Assembly (NCBI RefSeq): GCF_002368075.1
Contig: NZ_AP018314.1
Location: 362,074-426,073, forward strand
From: Sphaerospermopsis kisseleviana NIES-73
GTDB lineage: Bacteria; Cyanobacteriota; Cyanobacteriia; Cyanobacteriales; Nostocaceae
Length of the DNA: 64,000 bases
Direction: 5' to 3'
The notes beneath the pieces were generated by a model that worked only from the letters and a program-made list of their open reading frames with translations, did no database searches and had not been told where the DNA came from. Both the position numbers and the translations under genes were made by a program. Shown here piece by piece: positions 46,788 to 53,947 of the stretch. Within the stretch, counting starts at the first letter, position 1. Every line of letters begins with the position of its first letter.

Positions 46788-47744
46788 ATGATCAAAAAGT
46801 TAATTGTGTGTTGTACCTGTCTATCTATCCTTGGTTGTCAAACAAACGTAAATCCACTTAACTCTATTTTTCATAATAATGTTGTTACCTCCTCTGGTTG
46901 TGGTGATAAACCTACAGTTTCCCTAACTGGAAAAGATGTAGAAGCAGTTGCATTAGATGAAAATACAATTACCAAATCTGGTCAAGTTAGTGTTAATAAA
47001 CATATTGGATATACTTTTACAGCAACCACAGGACAAAAATTAAATTACAGCACTGATGCGGATATTTGTCTTTGGGTGTTTACTCCAAATAATGAAATTA
47101 TCGACGGTGGAGAATTGCCTAAAAATGGTAAATATATTATTCAAGTAGCTGCACCCCAAGGGGTAAAAACTTTTGATTTAAAAATAAGTTTAGGAAATTT
47201 AGAAACTGCGGTATCTAGTCCTACACCTGAATATACTCCTACACCTGAATCTAGTCCTACACCTGAATATACAAATACTTCTGAAAACTCTACAGATAAT
47301 ACAGATAAGAATTATGAATCTAATTTAGAACCTAATAATCTTCAACCAGAAAATGATATTTCTCAAGAACAAGCATTAGAATTAGTCCAAAGATGGTATG
47401 CAGCAAAACCCCAGATATTTGCGCCACCTTTTGATAGAGACTTATTAGGAGAACTGGCAACAGGAAGACTTTATGCACGAGTAGGAGGTGTAGATGGTTC
47501 AATAGATTGGTTGCAAAAATATAATCGTTATTATACTTATAATAGATCAGAAATTACCAACATTATGGGTTTTTCCAATTCTGGAAGACTACCATATATT
47601 AAAATTAGAGTAGTAGAAGAATTATATCTACAAGGGGAAAAAGGAATTGATAAAACAAATTCTGGAGAATATCAAATTGATTATATCTATTTTTTTGCTA
47701 AAGAAAATGGAATTTGGAAAATATATAAGAATGAGAAAATATGA
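46788..47744 (+). CDS. Cluster lipoprotein C (PPC-like plus ARC6-IMS-like domain)
   Basis: 318 residues. MIKKLIVCCTCLSILGC is the signal and lipobox. The shared domain (SGCGDKPTVSLTGKDVEAVA, YSTDADICLWVFTPNNEI) is a diverged copy of that in A and B. A Pro/Thr/Glu repeat linker (SPTPEYTPTPESSPTPEY) follows, then ALELVQRWYAAKPQIFAPPF, SIDWLQKYNRYYTY and KENGIWKIYKN, the pattern of the ARC6-type IMS domain found in several cyanobacterial division and kinase-associated proteins. Extracytoplasmic, function unknown. Confidence 0.65.
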   Translation: MIKKLIVCCTCLSILGCQTNVNPLNSIFHNNVVTSSGCGDKPTVSLTGKDVEAVALDENTITKSGQVSVNKHIGYTFTATTGQKLNYSTDADICLWVFTPNNEIIDGGELPKNGKYIIQVAAPQGVKTFDLKISLGNLETAVSSPTPEYTPTPESSPTPEYTNTSENSTDNTDKNYESNLEPNNLQPENDISQEQALELVQRWYAAKPQIFAPPFDRDLLGELATGRLYARVGGVDGSIDWLQKYNRYYTYNRSEITNIMGFSNSGRLPYIKIRVVEELYLQGEKGIDKTNSGEYQIDYIYFFAKENGIWKIYKNEKI

Positions 47745-47845
47745 AGATAAGGTTGAAGATTATTTTAATTCAAGGATGAATAAAAAATATCACCTTTGTG
47801 TTTTTGGCTAAAAAATAAATTGATGTACATTAATATAAAAATAAT

Positions 47846-49318
47846 ATGTTGAACCTACTTAATCGCTTAAAAAACAACAAACCTCTACTATTTGCAATAT
47901 ACGGCGCTGGTGGATGTTTGACAGCAGCAATTTTATTAGGAGAACCATTTTTAGCCTTAACTAAATCTGATACACCTACCCAAAACGAACCCCAAGCAAT
48001 AGTTTTGTTAATTGACACATCCTCAAGTATGAGTGATGGCAAATTAACAGAAGTCAAAACCGCAGCTAGTAAATTTATAGAACGTCGTAATTTACAGACG
48101 GATCAAATAGCAGTCGTCAATTTTGGGATAGACGTTAAAACTGTTACTCCTCTGACAAACAACATTAATACTTTAAATAATGCCATTAGTAGTTTATCAG
48201 AACAAGGTTCTACACCAATGGCTCAAGGTATGGATACAGCTTTAGGAGAATTACAAACAACTACATTAAATCAGAACATCAATAATAATATCATTTTATT
48301 TACCGATGGTATACCAGATGATCCCAATTTTGCTTATAATTCAGCCTTAGCAACTAGAAACGCAGGAATAAAATTAATTGCAGTCGCTACTGGAGACGCG
48401 GATATTAATTATTTAACTCAAATTACAGGCGATCGCTCTTTAGTATTTTATGCTAATTCCGGTCAATTTGATCAAGCATTTCGCAACGCAGAAGCTGTAA
48501 TTTATCAACAATTAGTTGAGTCTAATTCTAGAGAAAACTATAGTATTGGTGATTTATTATTACGTATGAGTGGTTGGACAGCATTTTTAGCAATGGGAAT
48601 ATCCCTAGCTTTAATTATGGGACAAAACCGCTATATGCGTTTACCTTTATTAACAACACAAAAAGGAATTATTGCCGTCAGTGGTAGTTTAATAGCAGGA
48701 ACAATAGCAGGTACAACAGGACAATTATTATTTTTAATATTTTCACCTCTATCTAATATAGCATTATTAGAAGTTGGTAGAATTGCCGGCTGGGTAATTT
48801 TAGGAGCGTTAGTAGGAGGAGGTACAAAATTTTTCGTTCCTAATTTAAACCTCAAAAATGCCTTAATAGGAGGAACAATTGGCGGGGGAATTGGTGCTAG
48901 TGGTTTTTTAATTACTGCTAGTATTTTTGGTGATATTTTGGGGCGGTTATCCGGTGCATCTATCCTGGGATTTTTCATTGGTTTAATGATAGCGTGGATA
49001 GAACAAAAACAATTAGCATCAGCACCATATTTATTGGTACATTGGACACCCACCGAAAAAACAACATATTTATTAGGGACAAAACCAATTTTAATTGGTA
49101 CATCTTTAAATGTGGAAATTCCTGTAAATTCTGCTGATGGATTTACACCAATTACTGCTAAAATCTTCAAAGAAGGAGAAAATATTATTATGGAATTTAA
49201 TCAAGAATATGCGATGATGAAAAAAATGAAGAAAACAACTCAAGATTTAAAGATTGGAGATACTCGTAAACTAGGACAAATTACCATAGAAGTCAAGGAT
49301 AAAACCGCTAATCAATAG
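47846..49318 (+). CDS. vWA-domain membrane protein with FHA-like C-terminus
   Basis: 490 residues. An N-terminal helix (LLFAIYGAGGCLTAAILLGE) is followed by a vWA domain with AIVLLIDTSSSMSDGKL (MIDAS D-x-S-x-S, about residue 57), GSTPMAQGMDTAL and ILFTDGIPDDP. Five more helices rich in Gly (GGTIGGGIGASGFLITASIF and others) follow, then an FHA-like beta domain (FTPITAKIFKEGENIIMEF). The membrane-FHA-like half is paralogous to the protein at 42112. The vWA face is probably outside and the FHA-like tail inside the membrane, a layout fit for signal transfer; topology is inferred. Confidence 0.78.
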   Translation: MLNLLNRLKNNKPLLFAIYGAGGCLTAAILLGEPFLALTKSDTPTQNEPQAIVLLIDTSSSMSDGKLTEVKTAASKFIERRNLQTDQIAVVNFGIDVKTVTPLTNNINTLNNAISSLSEQGSTPMAQGMDTALGELQTTTLNQNINNNIILFTDGIPDDPNFAYNSALATRNAGIKLIAVATGDADINYLTQITGDRSLVFYANSGQFDQAFRNAEAVIYQQLVESNSRENYSIGDLLLRMSGWTAFLAMGISLALIMGQNRYMRLPLLTTQKGIIAVSGSLIAGTIAGTTGQLLFLIFSPLSNIALLEVGRIAGWVILGALVGGGTKFFVPNLNLKNALIGGTIGGGIGASGFLITASIFGDILGRLSGASILGFFIGLMIAWIEQKQLASAPYLLVHWTPTEKTTYLLGTKPILIGTSLNVEIPVNSADGFTPITAKIFKEGENIIMEFNQEYAMMKKMKKTTQDLKIGDTRKLGQITIEVKDKTANQ

Positions 49319-49328
49319 TTAACTAATA

Positions 49329-49712
49329 ATGGTTAAATATACATTTTACCTCAAAATCCAAAACTCAAACGAAAGGTATGAATACACCCTAGATTTAAAC
49401 CCCATGCAAGAAGATACACCAGAACAGGTTTTTACTCCTACCATAAAAGAAACTATCCGTACAACATTACAAAATCTCAGCTTATCAGCAATCAAGGATC
49501 ACCAACTTAATAACATTATTCAAACCTGGATAGAAGATATTAAAGAGGGTTATAGATTTAGTTCCCTAACTCTCAATTTAAGATTATTGATAGAGGAGAA
49601 CATTGACAAATTACAAGAAACCGGCAATCAAGAAACCCCGAAAATTATTAACCCAGATATATCAGATATAGAACCACAATTTGGGATGTTACCACCTTTG
49701 AATTTTGTGTAA
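49329..49712 (+). CDS. Small cluster protein of unknown function
   Basis: 127 residues, starting 10 bases after the vWA gene. The first strands (VKYTFYLKIQNSNERYEYTL) are followed by helices (KETIRTTLQNLSLSAIKDHQ, NNIIQTWIEDIKEGYRFSSL) and an acidic Pro-rich tail (DISDIEPQFGMLPPLNF). No family recognised. Place and spacing argue for co-expression with the vWA proteins. Confidence 0.6.
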   Translation: MVKYTFYLKIQNSNERYEYTLDLNPMQEDTPEQVFTPTIKETIRTTLQNLSLSAIKDHQLNNIIQTWIEDIKEGYRFSSLTLNLRLLIEENIDKLQETGNQETPKIINPDISDIEPQFGMLPPLNFV

Positions 49713-49727
49713 TCATGTTTATTTAAT

Positions 49728-49780
49728 TATTCAACAATCATTCAATAATCATTCAATAATCATTCAATAATCATTCAATT
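49728..49780. repeat. 11-bp tandem array (4-5 units)
   Basis: ATTCAATAATC units fill most of the spacer before the third vWA gene, leaving about ten bases before its ATG. Confidence 0.8.
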
Positions 49781-49791
49781 AGGACATAAAA

Positions 49792-51186
49792 ATGCAGAAC
49801 GCTATTAACGTTAATATTACTCCCCATCGGGAATTTATGCCAGCAGACAGCACAGCACAAAAATTATTTGTGATGTTGAAATTACGTCCCATTAAAGATG
49901 TAGCTACAAGTCGCCCACCTACCACATTTACCTTTGTGATTGACACCAGTGGATCAATGTATGAAGTAGTAGCAGGAGATGTCAAACCTACAGGTATTAC
50001 TTATCAACAAGATGGGAAACAATATCAACAAGTCACAGGGGGAAAATCAAAAATAGATATAGTGATTGAATCCTTATTAGCATTAGTAAATTCAGGAAAA
50101 TTAACAACAAGCGATCGCATTGCCATAGTCCAATTTGATGATAATGCTTCCCAAATTATTGGGTTAACCAGTGCTACAGAAGTCCAAAAACTAGAAACCG
50201 CCATTAACAACCTGAGAGAATTTTCCGGTGGTACACGCATGGGTTTAGGATTACGGAGTGCATTTGATTTGTTAAGTGAACAACAAATGACAGTCAAACG
50301 TATCCTATTATTTACCGATGGACAAACATTTGATGAAGATCAATGTCGGTCAATTGCTAATAATTTAGCCACTAATAATATACCAATTACAGCCTTAGGA
50401 GTAGGAGAAGAATTTAACGAAGATTTACTGACTCATCTTAGCGATTTTACAGGAGGAACATTACTATATATAGTACCAGGAATTGCCAAAGGTACAGAAA
50501 CATCAATTTTAGATTTACCTCATAAAATCATCGCTGAATATACCCAAGCCCAACAAGAAGTTATCACTAATTTAGCCTTAACAGTAAAAACAGTCAAAGG
50601 AGTAGAACTAACCCGCGTAGTTCGTGCTTATCCTACCCAAGCAGAATTTCCTCTCAATCAAGATCCTTATCCATTAGGAAATGCGATCGCTAATGACGAA
50701 ACCATATTTATTTTAGAATTTACCATTAATAACCGCCCCGCCTCTCGTGTACGTATTGCCCAACTAGGATTAACGTATGACATTCCTGGGCAAAAAATCC
50801 GTGGTGAACTACCACCACAAAACCTAATTATTCAATTTATTCCCGGAGAACAAAATGTAGCCCAAGTTAATAAAGAAGTCATGGATTATGTACAACAATG
50901 CAACATATCTAACTTTGTTGATCAAGCCATTAGGATAGCAGAAAAAGACCCAGAAAAAGCCGAACAGATATTAGAAACAGCCCGACGGATGACAGTTAAA
51001 ATCGGCAACACAGACATGACAGAATCCTTAAATAACGCCCAAGCAGAACTGCGTAAAACCCGAAAAATCTCACCAGGAACTCGGAAAACAGTCAAAATGG
51101 GTGCAAAAGGTAAAACCGTGAAAATGGGTGACGATATTAATGAAATGCCATCAGAAGAAGAAATGCGAAAACTCACAGGAACATAG
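49792..51186 (+). CDS. Cytosolic vWA protein with TVKMG-motif tail
   Basis: 464 residues, no signal or membrane span. TFTFVIDTSGSMYEV is the MIDAS (about residue 47), SGGTRMGLGL the conserved Thr loop, and ILLFTDGQTFDED its last ligand region. Beta and helical parts follow (QKIRGELPPQNLIIQF, FVDQAIRIAEKDPEKAEQIL). The C-terminal 70 residues hold three T-V-K-(I/M)-G motifs (RMTVKIG, KTVKMGAKG, KTVKMGDD). TerY-like vWA proteins are regulated by kinase and PP2C partners; the kinase, PP2C and FHA genes follow downstream. Confidence 0.82.
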   Translation: MQNAINVNITPHREFMPADSTAQKLFVMLKLRPIKDVATSRPPTTFTFVIDTSGSMYEVVAGDVKPTGITYQQDGKQYQQVTGGKSKIDIVIESLLALVNSGKLTTSDRIAIVQFDDNASQIIGLTSATEVQKLETAINNLREFSGGTRMGLGLRSAFDLLSEQQMTVKRILLFTDGQTFDEDQCRSIANNLATNNIPITALGVGEEFNEDLLTHLSDFTGGTLLYIVPGIAKGTETSILDLPHKIIAEYTQAQQEVITNLALTVKTVKGVELTRVVRAYPTQAEFPLNQDPYPLGNAIANDETIFILEFTINNRPASRVRIAQLGLTYDIPGQKIRGELPPQNLIIQFIPGEQNVAQVNKEVMDYVQQCNISNFVDQAIRIAEKDPEKAEQILETARRMTVKIGNTDMTESLNNAQAELRKTRKISPGTRKTVKMGAKGKTVKMGDDINEMPSEEEMRKLTGT

Positions 51187-51233
51187 TAATTGATAATTGA
51201 TAATTGATAATTGATAATTGATAATTGATAATT
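51187..51233. repeat. TTGATAA heptamer array (6 units)
   Basis: Six TTGATAA units right after the vWA gene stop. The same heptamer recurs at about 60860. Confidence 0.85.
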
Positions 51234-51308
51234 CCTAATTCAGAGTTAGGGGTGGCTGTAAAACCTTGCACGAAAACAATTAATAATTGACAATCAGGAG
51301 AAAAAACC

Positions 51309-51887
51309 ATGATTACTTGTACAGCTTGTGGCTATGATCAAAACCCAGACAACTCAGAATTTTGTAACGCTTGCGGTTCAGAACTGCAAACCATCATCAT
51401 ACCCCCACCAATCACACCCTCACCAATCACACCCTCACCAATCACACCCTCACCAATCATAGAACCAAGCGTAGCACCTACAGTCATTCAACCACCCCTA
51501 CCACAACCTAACTACCCCATAATTACTAATACATCTACTACAAATACATCCACTAATGCTAAAATAATATGCAAACAAATTAACGCCCCCATTCCAGAAT
51601 TTCTCATAAAGAATAACGCCATAGTAGGTATATTTGATCCTGACGTTGGACCAGTAGATATAGATTTAGAAACATTTTTTGGAGGAGAAACAGTATCTCG
51701 CAATCATGGCGAAATTTATCATGAACTAGGAACATGGAAAGTCAAAGATTTAGGTTCTACCAACGGTATATTTATCAAATCCCAAGGACAAACGCGCTTT
51801 AGTTCCAGAATTACCATACCCACCCCCTTAAACTCTGGTGATGAAATAGCATTTGGTAAAGTTATATTTCTATTTCAAACCTTATGA
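51309..51887 (+). CDS. Zinc-ribbon FHA-domain protein
   Basis: 192 residues with an AGGAG site six bases before ATG. The N-terminal zinc ribbon is CTACGYDQNPDNSEFCNACG (two CxxC knuckles). A Pro-Ile-Thr repeat (PITPS units, 15-bp DNA repeat at 51404-51460) leads to an FHA domain: ETVSRNHGEIYHELGTWKV, LGSTNGIFI, and LNSGDEIAFGKVIFLF. The Ser-Arg-Asn-His and Ser-Thr-Asn-Gly motifs are complete, so it should bind phosphothreonine. The natural ligand is a substrate of the kinase encoded at 53948. Confidence 0.88.
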   Translation: MITCTACGYDQNPDNSEFCNACGSELQTIIIPPPITPSPITPSPITPSPIIEPSVAPTVIQPPLPQPNYPIITNTSTTNTSTNAKIICKQINAPIPEFLIKNNAIVGIFDPDVGPVDIDLETFFGGETVSRNHGEIYHELGTWKVKDLGSTNGIFIKSQGQTRFSSRITIPTPLNSGDEIAFGKVIFLFQTL

Positions 51888-51920
51888 AAAATATGAAAAA
51901 TCAAACTTCCTTTTTCAAGT

Positions 51921-52023
51921 TAAGCTGTTGTGCATTTAATTTGTTTAAGTGGAACAGGCATCTTGCCTGTTAAACAAGAGTTCAGAATATTAGGATTATA
52001 CAATTTAGCTGTGTAACAGCTTA
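51921..52023. mobile_element. 103-bp palindromic element, copy 2 (inverted)
   Basis: The reverse complement of copy 1 (34871-34973), same length, few base changes, flanked by TA. It lies between the FHA gene and the PP2C gene. A 13-bp repeat TAAAAATACCACC follows to about 52085. Confidence 0.7.
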
Positions 52024-52149
52024 AAACTAAATACCACCTAAAAATACCCCCTAAAAATACCACCTAAATACCCGCAAAATTTAATAACCTAAAAATCGGG
52101 TATTTATTCTTATTCTCTTTGTAAATCTGCGTCTGGCGCGTGAAAAAAA

Positions 52150-53892
52150 ATGAGTGAAATTACAAATCCATCGCCATTAATAATTCAAGAAAACATCTGT
52201 TGTCAAATCCAAAACCTGCAAATAGAAATCATCTCCTACTTAGGACAAATCACACCTGAGATTGATTACTTTCAAGTTAACATCATAGCTGCTGAAAAAC
52301 CAGGGTTACTCAGAATAGGTGGAACTGACAGCGCCCTCAACCGAGAATTAGAATTAAGAAACCAATTAGGAGATTATAAATTAATTTCTCCACTCCTAGC
52401 GCACACCATAGAAGATCATATAAATATTCAAGTTTCTCATTTACCAATTGCTGATAACACAGAAATAGATACACAATCAGAAATTTTCAAAACAGAAACT
52501 TTAGCAGATGAATATTTAGCAGATGAAACTTTAGCAGATGAATATTTAGCAGATGAATATTATCCAGAAACTGAAATCATCACCAACACATCCAATCAAA
52601 AACTCCTACTATTAACCTACCTTCCCCGCGAAAATCAAACCTTAGAAACTTGGCTACAAACCGAACATACCCTAGAAAAATCATTATTAATTACCAGCCA
52701 AATCTGTCAATTATTCCGCTATTTACATCAAAGAAAATGGTGTATTATTAATATAATACCCCAATTTATGCAAATAGGAACACCCATCCAATTCTTTGAT
52801 TTAACTAGCGCCTATCCTGTCGGTGAAAATCTCAATATTGGCTTAATGGGAAACTATTGCGCCCCTGAATTAGCATACTGTAAATATCCTATTCAAGAAA
52901 CAATGAGTAGTTACACAGTAGCAGGATTATTATATCATATAATTCACAACCAAAATCTACCTAACGATCCCACTATAGAAATACAAATCAAACCCATTCC
53001 TCACCTGTATCAAATCCTGAAGATTTGCTTATCTCCCATCCCCGAAGAAAGATTTACATTAGAACAATTATTAACAATATTAGTTAATACCCGTCAAGAA
53101 ATTGGCATACCAGATATTACTTGGGAAGTAGCCAGTTTGTCTACTGTAGGATTATCAATAAACCGCCTGAAGAATGAAGATAACTATGGTATTAAACAAC
53201 AAAAAAACAGTGGTCAAGAAACTATTATCTTAGCTGCGATCGCTGATGGTATGGGAGGAATGTCCCAAGGAGAATTAGCCAGTAAATTAGCAATTAAAAC
53301 CATATTAGAAACACCCATACCTCCAACAAATCAAACCAAAGAACAATATCAAGAATGGTTAACCTCCTTATTTACACAAGCAAATGAAACAGTATCCAAC
53401 CAAGTTAAAGAAGGAGGAACAACCCTCAGCGTAATTTTTGCCATATCCCAACAATTGATGATCAGTCATGTGGGCGATAGTCGCATTTATTTACTACGTC
53501 AAGGAGAAATAAAACAACTGAGTCAAGATCATTCCCTCGTTGCCATATTATTAGCTAGTGGACAAATTACAGAAGCCGAAATTACCACACATCCAGATAG
53601 AAACGTTCTCACCAAATCCATCGGCGGAAAAAAGAGATTAAGCCATGATTACGTTCAAGATTTAAGACAAACAACCTCAGAATTAACAATGAAATTAGCA
53701 GTTCAAGATATCATTTTACTATGTTCCGATGGTGTTTGGGACTTAGTTTCTCAAACTGAACTAGCGGAAAATTTCACCAATCAATCAAATTTACAAACAG
53801 CCGTAAATGCTACTATTAACCAAGTATTAGAACGAGGTGCATCTGATAATGCTACCCTGTTAGCAGTACGATGTTTAGTTAGTTATCTTTAG
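52150..53892 (+). CDS. Pseudokinase-PP2C phosphatase fusion
   Basis: 580 residues. The first part is a kinase-like domain: LHQRKWCIINIIPQFMQI stands where HRDIKPEN should be, IQFFDLTSAYP where DFG should be, but YCAPELAY keeps the APE-type motif. It should be catalytically dead. Residues about 330-580 form a complete PP2C with EDNYG, ADGMGG, GGTTLSV, HVGDSRIYLL, SQDHSLV, LCSDGVWDL and SDNATLL, so Mn/Mg-dependent Ser/Thr phosphatase activity is expected. A short LADEY repeat (52498-52560) lies in the first part. It should oppose the kinase gene that follows. Confidence 0.88.
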   Translation: MSEITNPSPLIIQENICCQIQNLQIEIISYLGQITPEIDYFQVNIIAAEKPGLLRIGGTDSALNRELELRNQLGDYKLISPLLAHTIEDHINIQVSHLPIADNTEIDTQSEIFKTETLADEYLADETLADEYLADEYYPETEIITNTSNQKLLLLTYLPRENQTLETWLQTEHTLEKSLLITSQICQLFRYLHQRKWCIINIIPQFMQIGTPIQFFDLTSAYPVGENLNIGLMGNYCAPELAYCKYPIQETMSSYTVAGLLYHIIHNQNLPNDPTIEIQIKPIPHLYQILKICLSPIPEERFTLEQLLTILVNTRQEIGIPDITWEVASLSTVGLSINRLKNEDNYGIKQQKNSGQETIILAAIADGMGGMSQGELASKLAIKTILETPIPPTNQTKEQYQEWLTSLFTQANETVSNQVKEGGTTLSVIFAISQQLMISHVGDSRIYLLRQGEIKQLSQDHSLVAILLASGQITEAEITTHPDRNVLTKSIGGKKRLSHDYVQDLRQTTSELTMKLAVQDIILLCSDGVWDLVSQTELAENFTNQSNLQTAVNATINQVLERGASDNATLLAVRCLVSYL

Positions 53893-53894
53893 TT

Positions 53895-53929
53895 AATCAC
53901 CAATCACCAATCACCAATCACCAATCACC
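53895..53929. repeat. AATCACC heptamer array (5 units)
   Basis: Five AATCACC units in the 55-base gap between the phosphatase and kinase genes. Confidence 0.85.
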
Positions 53930-53947
53930 CATTACTCATTAACATCT

